DNA of 64,000 bases, taken from assembly GCA_958496175.1 (NCBI GenBank), contig OY292275.1:1922001-1986000 (forward strand), written 5' to 3'. This DNA comes from Sisyra terminalis (lineage: Eukaryota; Arthropoda; Insecta; Neuroptera; Sisyridae). The notes beneath the pieces are model-generated. The model saw only the letters and a list, made by a program, of their open reading frames with translations. It was not told the DNA's origin and ran no database searches. Below are positions 24,516-35,520 of the stretch, piece after piece. Within the stretch, counting starts at the first letter, position 1. Every line of letters begins with the position of its first letter. Made by a program: the position numbers and the translations under genes.

Positions 24516-25740
24516 TATCAACTTCTATAAACAGAAAATAGATAAGAATTAAAATACTTTTGGAGATTTTATAAATACAACTAGAAAGTATACCTTTGAT
24601 TCTTTTCCTTGGAAGTAAACAACTTTGTTTGCAAAACTTTTGGTGGAAATATAGGCAATTGACTTGAAGATTCATAGTTTTAATTGGATTTATATATTTA
24701 AGATGTAATACTGTATGGTTTTGGCTTCAAATATGAACTAAAACATCAAAAGATATTGAGAGCTTTATGTTAAACACCTTTGTTTCCTTGTACCTTGAAA
24801 TCATGGACGTAGATCTTTGGAAAATGTTGCCAACATTAAAAATATAATGAGGATGATACCAAGCGTTTCCTTTAATGAAAAACCACCCGAAATTGCTCTG
24901 CCGAATATGAAAAAACCACGGGAACAATCATCGACGATAGCTTATCGTTCCAAAAGTTTTGAGGCCTGGAAATTTGTAGAAAACATTGCTTAACAAAGTC
25001 AAGTTTAAACGTAGCAAAAGGAAAACTTACCATGAATCAATTGTCATGTAGAGTTGCATTGAACGCAGGACAACTTCCCTTTGATATCGAAGCTCTTTTG
25101 CTATCCATTTGTATACATACGGAAGAAATAAGAAAAAAATATGTTTCGAGATTAACTGTACTACTAGAAAACATACCTTTGATTCTTTTCTTCAGCGATT
25201 TATAACGTTGTTCACAAAATCCTTTGCCAGCCAATTTGTTCATGGTAGAAAGGAATAAGAATTTGAAACACAAGCAATAATCCTAAAAGTTTATAGTTTT
25301 ATATTGATTGAAACTTTTTAGATTTAAAAAAGTATGCTCAACATCTTTATTTTCTTTGTACCTCGAAACCATGGACGAAGATCATTGGAAATTATTGCAA
25401 ACTTTGAAAGTATTATGAGGAAGATGCTAAATGTTTCCTGGACTGAAAATCCCTCCAAGAATGCTTTTATGAATAAGACAAAACCACAGGAATGATCATG
25501 GACGATGGCTTATCTTTCCAAAAGTTTTGAGGCCTTAAAATCCAGTAAGACATGGCTGTTTGGGCTGGAAATCTGTAAAATTCATTACTTATTAAAATCA
25601 AGTTTAAACGTAGCAAAAGGAAGACTTACCATGAATAAATTGTCATTTAAAGTTGCAGTAAACGTTGGGAAACATTTCTTTAATTTTGCCACGTGTTTTC
25701 GCTTAAAACTTCCGAAGTTGAATGAACCACGTGTCACGAC
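24514..25740 (-). pseudogene. Duplicated exon blocks of an unidentified gene
   Basis: On the minus strand three exon-like pieces join with proper GT-AG borders and matching phase: A (25282-25177), B (25100-25031) and C (24965-24794), with introns of 76 and 65 bp. Spliced, they read FCEQRYKSLKKRIK, then AKELRYQREVVLRSMQLYM, then SWPQNFWNDKLSSMIVPVV before a stop in C; a one-base shift there would continue into residues containing GNAWYHPHYIFNVGNIF. A second set of the same pieces is present: C-like at about 25570-25370, B-like at about 25700-25635, and A-like at about 24680-24594. A second B-like piece starting at 24514 runs directly into the 385-bp array. Stops and shifts suggest decay. A plus-strand reading is also partly open. 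Function unknown. Confidence 0.45.
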
Positions 25741-26570
25741 TCAGTTGACAAAACTTCAACAGAGAAAAATAACCGTTGGTATTTAAATTACTATTGTTAA
25801 TTTTTGATTTAAGGCTTTTACGGTCGGTCTAAATTAAAATACAAATCTGTAAGTAAACGGTCGTGGTTTTCGGATCCAAATCAATGCTATTCGCTGGACT
25901 TATTCCGGAGGAATATTGGACATTTTCCGGACGTAATTGCTCCAAAACTAATAAAAAAACTTTCGGAGCAATGAAGATACTTAGACTCCAGCAAATCCCA
26001 CGGCTTTTGATCCGAAAACCCCAACCATTTCTCAACAGAATTTTATTCTGAAGATATTAACATTTAAAATTTTGATTATTGAATGTGCTAGAAATTGGTG
26101 AAGCTATAAATCGTACATTGGATTATTCACGATCAACAGAGTATTGCAGTATGGTAATTTCCTTCGAAGTCAAAAATTTGTTCATTAGTTACAATTTAAA
26201 AGGCCATCGTACCATTGAATACTTTTATGAATTGATTTACAACTTGGACAATAAAAACTGGTTTCAGCAGGTAATCTTTGGTAGGTACGTATTTTTGGGT
26301 GATTTTACCTGAATATGCAATTAAATGCATTAGATTTAACAGTTCTCGATGCATCCAATGGCATTGAGAATCGTAGATCAATACTACCGGTCTTACGGAA
26401 TATTTTGAAGAATTTTAAAGGTATGAAATTCTTTTGGGTGTTTATTACAACTAATAGTGTTTATTTTGAATTACATTCTTATCTTTTGTAGGTAAACAAT
26501 AAATATTATCAAATTCCTCGAGACCACTTATGGGAAATGATAAAAAATGCTATCAGAAATGTATAAAATT
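25741..26570. other. Low-complexity island, no gene proven
   Basis: Short open frames occur on both strands. A plus-strand frame at 26079-26312 is followed by possible donor sequences (cag|gtaatc near 26270), and a minus-strand frame covers 26196-26381. Neither contains a recognisable domain. It may be debris from the gene fragmented at 24.5-25.8 kb or an unrelated exon; I see no basis for a call. Confidence 0.25.
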
Positions 26571-26574
26571 TAGA

Positions 26575-26655
26575 AAAAAATCGACACTGATGTGGGAATC
26601 GAACCAAGATCCATTGGCATCCGAGTCGCATCTCATATCCATCCAGCTACAAGGA
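26575..26655 (-). repeat. tRNA-derived relic (SINE head or tRNA pseudogene)
   Basis: On the minus strand GTAGCTGGATGG resembles an A box, and GGTTCGATTCC matches the RNA polymerase III B box exactly, about 40 bases downstream. A T run (TTTTTTTCT) follows within 20 bases, as a polymerase III terminator would. The T-arm stem has mismatches and no full cloverleaf can be drawn, so a working tRNA is unlikely. A tRNA-related SINE head is the best reading. Confidence 0.5.
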
Positions 26656-28332
26656 GATTTATATTTGGATCATTTAAAGCAATACAGATTCTAAAGATTT
26701 GTGAAGATCAATAACAAAACCAATTGTTTTGAATTGAAATATTGATTTTAAAATTTGGGCTCATAAAAAAGAAAACTTTATGATCTATCGTAAATTCCAA
26801 TCAAGTTTACAACTCTTCTAACCCATAGATCACGTACAATTACAAAAGAGATAACAGGTAAAAACATGGACTTTCGAAAGGCCACCAGTCGGCATCCAAG
26901 TATAACAGATTGCCCACATGTAAGATTTAAAGAAATTCAACGGCGAATCACTGATGATCGCTATTTTTGAATGGGATAAATGATAAATTGTATCGGAGAT
27001 TTAAACCAATAATTGATCTTAGTAGTTAAGCAAAGAAATTTTTAGTCAGTCCTTTATGCAGTAGAATGATAGCTAATTTCAAAAAGGATTATTTTTAATT
27101 GTGAATTAAGGGTAACGAAGGATTTCTTTTTCTGTCAACTAGTAAATTATAATTGGCAAAAATCGTTGAAGAATATTTGTTATTGAAACGATAATTCCTG
27201 GGAAATACTACATTAAAATGGGGGGGATTACGAAAAACAGAGGGGCGATTTTTCGTAATAAGGGTTGACCTTATCAACGATATTTTATATAAATCAGTTA
27301 ATAGAATATGTAGTTGGTGGGTGTAAAAAGACTGCCAAAAATTTTTTTCAAAGTTTCAAAAAGGTCAGTTTTCAATTGTAAAAAATGGATAAATAGGGTG
27401 ATTTTTTTTGCTGAAAATGAGCCAAATTATTGTCTGAATCACCCTTAATGTATTTAAAGGAAAATATATTATAGTAAGTGAATAATTACTTGGGAAAATG
27501 AACCGGAAAATTAGCAGACAATATCGTTTCTAAGTATCAAAAAGAGCAATTTTCAAGTGCTCAAAAAGGATATAAGGGATGATTTTTTTTGCAAAAAATT
27601 AACAGAAAATTTTTGATTAATCACCCTCAATAAATTTGCATTAAAATATAATGTCTTTGATGGATAATTCTTCGGAAAATTGTAACGGAAAGTTAAGATG
27701 TCAAAATACATGTAGCAAAGTTGCTCTGAAATTGGACGTTTTTAAGGGATGAGTTTTCCTTATATTGGCTAATTTTGTTAACAGATTATAAAACACTGCC
27801 CTCGTGTAAGTACAAGTGGGAAAAAAATTTCGTCCTGTGTGCAAAAGGACAGCCACAATATCGTTTAAAAGTTCCAAAAAGGACTATTTTGAAGTGCAAG
27901 AAAAGGATATAAGAAATTATATTTTTCGCTACAAATCAACTGAATATTGTTAACTGAATCGTTCTTAATGAATCAAGATGAAAATATAAGGCATATAGTG
28001 GCTAAATCCTTGGGAAATTACAACGGAAAGTTAAGGATATAAAAATGCTTGCAATAAACTTGCATGCGATTGGTCCAAGAAGTGAATTTTTCTTATGAGG
28101 GCTAATTTTTCAACGGATTTTTTAAAAGAATACCTTTATGGTACTGGTAATGTAAAAAAAAAATTGTCCTGCGAGTAAAAGGGTAGCCCCAATTTCATTT
28201 CAAAGTTCCAAAATTATAATTTTTAATTACAAATTTAAGGATACAAAAATACTTTTTTCTTTTGCTTTTTAACAGGTTATTTCTGTTTTAATCGTCTTTG
28301 AGGCAATTGCCAAAAAGGAACTTTACTTATAG
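26656..28332. repeat. Weak diverged repeats, no gene
   Basis: From about 27290 to 28260 the phrases 'AAAAGGATATAAGG', 'TTGGGAAAATG', 'AACGGAAAGTTAAG' and 'TCAAAAAGG' return every 170-190 bp (near 27385, 27560, 27740, 27905, 28040 and 28210). Similarity between units is low. No open frame survives. 26656-27290 has no identifiable feature. Confidence 0.4.
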
Positions 28333-29149
28333 CTTTGAGGAAGAAGTATATGTTTTAAATTTAAGATATGAATAACAGTTAGCCCAGAGTATATGTAGTT
28401 TTGTGTAAAATGTCCTTTTTGCCAAGTATATGTCACATATTAAATGGTTAAATACATTATAGTCACCTACAGAAAGTATGCATTATTTTCATATTTTGTG
28501 CTTGCAATACCTCTGCTCCTAGTCAAATCTTATACTCCAAATTTTAGGTGCATAATACTATCATCTAGTACTATAATGGGGTGATATTTCAGATTTTTAT
28601 CTGGTCCCCCACCAGAGATAATGAGCTCAGAAAATTGTAAATTTTGAAAATTTCCAAATTTTGTTATTTTTTATTTTAAAAAGGCTTAAAGTCTCAGACT
28701 TCAAATTTTGTATTTGAATACAACTAGTACCTAATTATTTGTGAAAAAAAGTTCTAACGTGTAAATTTTTTCCCTTCCTTTACAATCTTTCCGTGAAATT
28801 AGGAGTTTTTTACAAATGAGAGCTAAAACTTTAGACTGAAATTTCACCCCTTAGAATTACATTTGGGTGAAAACGTCTTATTACAACCTTATAGTTTATA
28901 TTTTCATGAGCCCACTGCTTTTAGTTTCATTTTGATCGGACAAATAGGGCCTGAGATAATCAAGTTTCCGCAAACCCTTAAAAGTGCGAAAATGTCTGCG
29001 CCCAGTAAAACTAATATGGCCACCACCGGAAAACTGAAAAAAATAAAATTAAAATAACGATGAATTTGAGCTACCAACATGTTGGGGTGACAGGCAAAAA
29101 AAAAATCAGTATTAAAAAAAATAGTCAAGCGACTGAATTGGAATGACCC
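28333..29149 (-). repeat. Single arm of the large palindromic element
   Basis: This is a half-length copy of the palindrome at 37699-39424, in the orientation of its right arm. It runs from GAAGAAGTATATGTTTTAAA to GAATTGGAATGACCC. It shares TAACAGTTAGCCCAGAGTAT, CTCTGCTCCTAGTCAAATCT, GGAAAACTGAAAA and CCAACATGTTGGGGTGA. Reading outward on the minus strand, a frame of about 60 codons contains FSFPVVAILVLLGADIFALL and is kept in other copies. Only one arm is present here; the centre marks the break. Confidence 0.75.
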
Positions 29150-29161
29150 GAAACTCTTTAA

Positions 29162-29884
29162 GGGTGGATCACCGTCAGAACGTAAAAAAAAATAACTTTT
29201 TTAAAACTGCTGCCATTTTTTCTTTTTTAGAGATATTAAAAAACGGTCTTCAGCATATAAAAGTTGAAGTTTTTAACAATTTTTTTTTTATTTGCCCCGA
29301 TATGTAACCTCCCCCCTCCCCCTTTTACAGCGCTTTGAAAAAAGGTCCTCAAAAATCAGGAGGCAAACAAGGGGAGACAAGTTTTCTCGGAAACCGGAAG
29401 TCAGATCATGATTTTCCAAAGAATCTAGGTTGTGGTAATGCGTCTTCTTGGTACTGAACCTCGAAAATCCGAAAAAAGTTGAAAATTCACAAAATGGCGC
29501 GACTTTTAAAAAAAAGTTAAAAAAAACGACCTTTTTTTGGACCTTTCCCCCTCTCCCACTTTCAGGGGGGGAGGTTTGGCCAATTTCAGAGGTTCAGTAC
29601 CAAGAAGACGTGTTGAACTATAATACTTTCCAGTTTCAAGTCAATCCGTCGGACAGTTTCTGAGAAATCTTCGTCTCCCAGTTTTAAAAAATTGATTTCG
29701 AGAAAAACGCATTTAAAGTTTTTTTTCAGATATTTTTTTATGTTATTATCAATTTATTCAATTTTTATCAGTGAAAATACATTAGTCACATATACATTAA
29801 AAATACATTTTTCTTGAATGTTATAAGAAGACATTTATGGAAAAAAAAAATCGAAAATTTATTTTTTCTGACGGTGATCCACCC
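29162..29884. mobile_element. 723-bp MITE flanked by TTAA
   Basis: The ends are perfect 19-bp inverted repeats, GGGTGGATCACCGTCAGAA, and the element sits between TTAA (29158-29161) and TTAA (29885-29888). TTAA target duplication is the signature of piggyBac-type transposition, although piggyBac ends usually begin with C rather than G. A subterminal inverted pair, CGTCTTCTTGGTACTGAACC (about 29440) and its complement (about 29594), lies inside. No transposase frame is present, so it is non-autonomous. It is inserted eight bases from the end of the preceding palindromic arm. Confidence 0.85.
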
Positions 29885-29888
29885 TTAA

Positions 29889-30267
29889 ATTAAAAACGCA
29901 ACTTGTTACTATTAAAGTGGATAATTGGTTGCATAACTGGAAATTTTTTTAAGTTTTAAAATGCAGCATTGGTCTTAGTAATCTTACAAAAAAAAAATGG
30001 TAAGGGGATTAAAAGGATACCCACAATTTCCCTTTAAAGTCTCAAATGCATATTCAATTCGGAACTTTGGGAATTAATAGATTATTTTTAGTACAAAGCG
30101 ATAAATGATAACTGCTTTGAAAAATGTGATTTAAGGAGTAATTTTTTGGATATATCAAATGAAATTAGAGGAAAATTATTTTTTAGAAATATGTTTTCAT
30201 GGAAATGTAAGTGACATTTTCAAAAATTTGTTTACAATGATTTGAATCGAATTCAAATCTTGCAACA
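29889..30267 (+). promoter_or_regulatory. Upstream region of RSPH1
   Basis: This 380-bp AT-rich stretch separates the MITE from the RSPH1 start codon and must hold its promoter unless there is a further upstream exon. I see no unambiguous TATA or initiator. The 5' leader directly before the start reads CAAATCTTGCAACAATGG, a good insect start context. The close MITE leaves little room for upstream control elements. Confidence 0.4.
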
Positions 30268-31243
30268 ATGGCAGACGACGAAAACGAGGGTGAAGGAGAA
30301 GAAGGCGGATATCCATTCGGAGTAAGTGAATCTAGGTCTCGATTTTTTCCGCGTAATTGCCTGCATTTTTCCCAAGGAATACGAAGGGGGCCGCGATGAA
30401 AACCTCGATCGCCACGGTTGGGGCAGTGCCTTACTGCCCAACGGCGACATCTACGAAGGCCTCTATTTCCACGGCACCCGGCAAGGCAAAGGCCTCTACT
30501 GTTTCCGCAACGGGGCCCGCTACGACGGCGATTGGCGCAAGGACAAAAAAAGCGGCGTCGGCGAGTTCATCTATCCGGACGGCACCCGCTACTACGGCGA
30601 CTGGAAAAAAGACTTGAAACACGGATTCGGCACGTACTACTACACCAACGGCGACGTATACGAAGGCGCTTGGTACAAAGGACTGCGCCACGGTCTGGGC
30701 ACCTACACCTACGCCAAAGACGGCACCAAAGTGATCGGCACGTGGCTCGACGGTCGCCAAGTCGGCCCGGCACGAATCCTCCACCCGAAACACGTGTACC
30801 ACGGTCCGTGGTACCTCAACATGCAAAAAGGCGTCGGCTGTTTCACGTTCAATTTGAAAGTGATGCAACATGGATTTTATGTGACGTTACGCGACCCGAA
30901 ATTCGATTATATCGACGCCGAAGAACAGGAGCCGGAAAAAGAGGAAATTGAAGGGGAAGTGGAGGAGTCACGGTTGGTTCCGCTGCCGAAAGGTGTGATT
31001 CCTATTTGGCGGGCTAGATCAATTACCGAATATAAACCAGAACTTTTACCTGAAGAACCAGTACCAATTGCCGTACACGAATCGGTTGAATCTTTGATTG
31101 TTATTCCGCTACCGGAACCATTGCCGGTTACACCGGCCGGATTTGATCCAATGCCGTGCGACGAAGAGGGAATTCCTTTGTTCTTGTATGATGATCCTTA
31201 TGGCACCGGCAAGGCGTTTGTTGAACCCGATGATATTGAATAA
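30268..31243 (+). CDS. RSPH1: Radial spoke head protein 1 homologue (MORN repeats)
   Basis: This encodes a 306-residue axonemal protein of the radial spoke head, expected in motile cilia and sperm flagella. Exon 1 (30268-30321) gives 18 residues, [19 protein letters not shown] 55-bp intron (gtaagt at 30322, cccaag ending 30376) leads to exon 2 (30377-31243). After [14 protein letters not shown] come about six MORN repeats (roughly residues 19-165), of the form Y.G.W..G..HG.G.Y...G. These include [19 protein letters not shown]. An acidic stretch (about 200-225, [16 protein letters not shown]) and a Pro-rich tail ending [10 protein letters not shown] follow. The order matches vertebrate RSPH1, which has the same EYEGGRNE opening. 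The start context is AACAATGG. An AATAAA lies at 31287-31292. Codon use is strongly GC3-rich in the MORN part, less so near the end. The last coding bases are repeated downstream. Confidence 0.95.
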
Positions 31244-31436
31244 ATCTTTCGTGTTTTTCTTTAAAAAATAATTAATTTAAATGATTAATAAATAATTTTT
31301 TCCTTAACCTGCTTATAATTTTGGCTTTCCAGAATATATTGATTTTGTCGAACAAAGGCATCTTCTTGCTGTTCGTCCAGAAGATGCAATTACTTCTTAG
31401 ATTTAACTGTAAATGAATTGAAGATTTCCGGTATAC

Positions 31437-32143
31437 TGACTCTTTACTTTTAAATTTTTTTTCTCAAAAACAAATGAATGAAAAGATTTAAGATTATATT
31501 ATTCTGACGTAAAAATTAACGCTCTACAAAAAAGGTCTCATATAAATTTTCGATTAAATCACTCCATTAAAAGTTATTCAACATTTAACTTGTGCCAAAT
31601 ATTTTCAACTTTTTGCTTATTTTTACTTTTTGTAAGTATAAAATCATTGGAAGAAAAGATAAAAATTATTATCATTAGAGCGCCAGTGATTATTTGTGTT
31701 AATTTTATGGCTTGAACTGAAAATTAAACAAAAAAAAAACATTTTTTGGCATTTAAAACCGGTGACATAAGATCCGAATTCGCTATAGTTGTGAAATTCA
31801 ATTTATCCCGAATAAATTTTCGTACTTTAATAAATATTTTGTACCTACGAAGTGAATTTCATACTAATTAATGAGACTATCAGCAAAAGTTAAATTAAAA
31901 TTCGAATTTTTATCATTTCACCTGACGCTATCTATGAGAAATTTCTTAGAACTTGTAGCCAACAAATTAAATGTTGAATAAATTACAAAATACAAATTAA
32001 TACTAGTTAAATGTTGAATAACTTTTATTGGAGTGATTTAATCGAAAATTTATAAGAGACCTTTTTTGTAGAGCGTTAAATTTTACGTCAGAATAATGTA
32101 ATTTTAAATATTTTCATTCATTTGTTTCTGAGTAAAAAGTCAA
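31437..32143. repeat. Foldback element inside the RSPH1-tail array
   Basis: The arms are about 31437-31590 and 32010-32143. ACTCTTTACTTTT...CTCAAAAACAAATGAATG on the left is mirrored by CATTCATTTGTTTCTGAG...AAAAAGTC on the right. The internal arm sequence GCTCTACAAAAAAGGTCTC is mirrored as GAGACCTTTTTTGTAGAGC. The CTACAAAAAAGGTC word is shared with the other foldback elements in the window. No coding frame. Its position explains the longer first step of the array. Confidence 0.7.
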
Positions 32144-32709
32144 ATAATCCAATGTTATTTAAATGATAAAAGTAACATGATTCCGACACGGTTTAATCAA
32201 TAAATGAAGAGCTTAATTGTGTTGGGTAATTTTTTTTATATCTTAAACTAAAAATTTAGGGGGTGATTGCTGTAAAAAAAAAATAATTTGGGAAATAACG
32301 GACACTAATATTTATTTAATTAATTCATCCAGAAGATGCTATTACTTCTTACATTTTATTGTAAAAGAATTGGAGGTTTCCGATGTAACTACTGAAACAT
32401 TTTATTCACTGATTTCTGGAACTTTTAACTGACATTTCGGTTCACAATTGTTGAAGTAAGAACCCAGGGAACCCAATATGTCAAAGGCTCTTCAAACTTC
32501 ATCCAAAGAAAACAAATATTCTTCTCATTTCTTCGGTAGTTTCAACGATTTAGCTGAAAGAAAATTAATTTTTTATTACTTATTCTTAAGATTCTTAAAC
32601 TAAGATTTGGCAAAATTTAAAAGTTTGTTCCCTAATTGCTATTTAATTAAAAATAAATACAAATACTTTTATTTGGAATATTATTGAAAAGAGAATCAAA
32701 AATCAAAGA

Positions 32710-32775
32710 ACCTTTGTTCTTTTTGACGATTCTTATGGTACCGGCCAGGCATTTGTTGAACCGGACGATATTGAT
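32710..32775 (+). pseudogene. Degenerate RSPH1 tail copy 1
   Basis: The frame reads PLFFFDDSYGTGQAFVEPDD and then continues without the normal stop. It corresponds to the last part of RSPH1, [20 protein letters not shown]. No upstream MORN sequence accompanies it, so it cannot make the protein. Confidence 0.85.
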
Positions 32776-33253
32776 TTAATTATTCGTATTTTTCTTCAAA
32801 ATATAATTAATTTTAAAGTTTAATAAATCATTTTTCCTTAAACTGCTTATAATTTTGGCTTTCCTATATATTGATTTAGTTAAACAAAGGCATCTTCTTG
32901 CTGTTCATCCAGAAGATGCTATTACTTCTTAGATGTAACTGAAACATTTTAATCGCTGATTTCTGGAACTTTTAATTGGCATTTCGGTTCACAATTGCTA
33001 AAATAAGAACCCCGGGATCCCAAAAGGGCTCCTCAAACTTCATCCAAAGAAAACAAATATAAACTTCTTCGGTAGTTTCAACGATTAAGCTAAAAATTTA
33101 ATAAAGAAATTTAATTTTTAATTACTTACTCCTAAGTATTCTTAAACTAAGATTTACCAAATTTAAAAGTTTCTTCCCTAATTGGTATTTAATTAGAAAT
33201 AAATACAAATACTTTTATTTGGAATATTATTGAAAGGAGAATCAAGAATCAAA

Positions 33254-33325
33254 GAACTTTTGTTCTTGTATGACGATCTTTATGGTACCGGCAAGGCATT
33301 TGTTGAACCCGATAATATTGAATGA
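33254..33325 (+). pseudogene. Degenerate RSPH1 tail copy 2
   Basis: The frame reads [19 protein letters not shown], then IE and a stop (TGA instead of TAA). It is the copy closest to the parent at protein level, including the LFLYDD spelling that the other copies have lost. The following CTTCGTGTTTTTCTTTAAAA matches the parent 3' untranslated region. Confidence 0.85.
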
Positions 33326-34101
33326 ATTCTTCGTGTTTTTCTTTAAAATATAATTAATTTAAAAGTTTAATAAATTATTTCTTCTTTTAGCTGCTTATAA
33401 TTTTGGCTTTCCTATATATTTATTTAATTAATTCTTCCAGGAGATGCTATTGCTTCTTAAATTTAATTGTAAAACAATTGGAGGTTTTCGATGTAAATAC
33501 TGAAACATTTTATTTGCTGATTTCTGAAACTTTTAACTGGCATTTTGGTTCACAATTGATGAGGTAAGAACCCAGGGAATCCAATAATTCTAAGGATCTT
33601 CAAATTTCATCCATTTTATTATCCAATTATTGTAAAACTTTAATAAATTATTTCTTCCTTAAGCTGGTTATAACTTTGATATATAATTTTGTATATTGAT
33701 TTAGTTAAACAAAGGCATCTTCTTGCTGTTCATCCAGAAGATGCTATTACTTTTTACATTTAATTGTAAAAGAATTGGATATTTCCGATGTAACTACTGA
33801 AACATTTAATCGCTGGTTTTTGCAACTTGAACTGGCATTTCGGTTCACAATTGATGAAGTAAGAACCCAGGGAATTCAATAAGTGTCTTCAAATTTCATC
33901 CAAAGAAAACAAATATAAACTTCTTCGGTAGTTTCAACGATTTAGCTAAAAATTTTATAAAGAAAAATAAATTTTAATTACTTATTCTTACACTATGATT
34001 TGACAAAATTTAAAAGTTTATTCCCTAATTCGTATTTGGTTAGAGATAAATACAAATAATTTTATACGGAATATTATTGAAAAGAGTATCAAGAACCAAA
34101 G

Positions 34102-34171
34102 AACCTTTGTTCTTTTTGACGATCCTTATGGTACTGACAAAGCGTTTGTTTAACCCGATGATATAGAATAA
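34102..34171 (+). pseudogene. Degenerate RSPH1 tail copy 3
   Basis: The frame reads PLFFFDDPYGTDKAFV and then an in-frame stop where the parent has Glu, followed by PDDIE and the normal TAA. The premature stop shows the copy is not under coding constraint. Confidence 0.85.
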
Positions 34172-34682
34172 ATCTTTCGTGTTTTTCTATAAAAATAATT
34201 ATTGTAATAGTTACATAAACCATTTCTTCTTTAAGCAGTTTATAATTTTGCCTTCCTGAATATATTGATTTAGTTAAACAGAGAAATCTTCTGGCTGTTC
34301 ATCCAGAAGATGCTATTACTTCTTAGATTTTATTGTAAAAGAATTGGAGGTGTACGATGTTACTACTGAAATATTTTATTCGCTGATTTCTGAGACTTTT
34401 AACTGGTATTTCGGTTCACAATTGATGAAGAGGGAACCCAATAAATCAAAGGCTCTTCAAACTTCCAAAGAATACAAATATATACTTCTTCACACTTCTT
34501 CGGTAATTTCAACGATTCAGCTTAAAATTTAATAAAGAAAATTAATTTTTAAAATTACTTCCTAAGTATTCTTGAACTAAAAATTGACAAATTTTAAAAT
34601 GTTTCCAAATTGGTATTTAATTAGAAATAAATTCAAATAATTTTAAATGGAATATTATTGAAAAGAGGATCAAAAATCAAAG

Positions 34683-34752
34683 AACCTTTGTTGTTTTTGA
34701 AGAATCTTATGGTACCGGTAAGGCATTTGATGAACCGGATGATATTGAATAA
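34683..34752 (+). pseudogene. Degenerate RSPH1 tail copy 4
   Basis: The copy ends YGTGKAFDEPDDIE and then TAA, with a disturbed start (TTGTTTTTGAAGAATCTTAT). It has the parent stop codon and 3' flank (ATTCTTCGTGTTTTTCTTTA). Confidence 0.8.
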
Positions 34753-35520
34753 ATTCTTCGTGTTTTTCTTTAACAAATAATTAATTTAAGAGATTAATAA
34801 ATCATTTTTTTCTTAACCTACGTATAATTTTGACTTTCCTATATATTGATTTAGTTAATTCATCCAGAAGATGCTATTGTTTCTTACATTTTAATGTAGA
34901 AGAATTGGAGGTTTCCGATGTAACTACTGAAACATTTTATTCGCTGGTTTTTGCAACTTTAACTGGCATTTCGGTTCACAATTGATGAAGTAAGAACCCA
35001 GGGAATCCAATTAGTCTAAGGGTCTTCAAATTTCATCCATTTTATTATCCAATTATTGTAAAAGTTTAATAAATCATTTCTTCCTTAAGCTGCTTATAAT
35101 TTTGGCTTTCCTGTATAATGATTTAGTTAAACAAAAGCATCTTCGTGCTGTTCATCCAGAAGATGCTATTGCTTCTTAGATTTTCTTGTAAAAGAATTGG
35201 AAATTTCCGATGTAACTACTGAAACATTTTATTCGCTGATTTCTGCAACTTTAACTGGCATTTCGGTTCACAATTGATGGAAGTAAGAACCCAGGGAACC
35301 CAAAAAGCCTCTTCAAACTTCATCCAAAGAAAACAAATATTCTTCTCATTTCTTCGGCAGTTTCAACGATTTAGCTAAAAGAAAATTAGTTTTTAAATAT
35401 TTATTCTTAAGATTCTTAAACTAAGTTTAGGCAAAATTTAAAAGTTTGTTCCCTAATTGGTGTTTAATTAGAAATAATTTTATATGGAATAATATTGAAA
35501 AGAGAATCAAGAATCAAAGA

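Larger units (their letters stand above)
31244..35520. repeat. Tandem array built from the RSPH1 3' end
   Basis: Eight modules follow the RSPH1 stop. Each has the phrase CATCCAGAAGATGCTATTAC (near 31377, 32330, 32908, 33436, 33738, 34300, 34862, 35157), usually preceded by TTATAATTTTGGCTTTCC. In most modules AACTGGCATTTCGGTTCACA and AGAACCCAGGGAA follow, then TTCTTCGGTAGTTTCAACGA. Steps are about 530-580 bp for full modules and about 295 bp for short ones. Four modules also contain a degenerate copy of the last approximately 25 RSPH1 codons and its first 3' untranslated bases. The first module is interrupted by a foldback element (31437-32143). The array ends abruptly at about 35520, after AGAATCAAGAATCAAAGAA. 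It is gene-tail plus downstream DNA amplified in tandem. Confidence 0.9.

Noticed and set aside
26575..26655. Functional tRNA gene
   Set aside because: B box and terminator are good but the T stem and acceptor stem do not pair properly.
30431..30871. 146-codon minus-strand frame opposite RSPH1
   Set aside because: It is antisense to GC3-rich MORN coding sequence, where such shadow frames are expected; no domain and no splice context.
32710..34752. Four additional RSPH1-like genes
   Set aside because: Only the last approximately 25 codons are present in each copy, with premature or lost stops.
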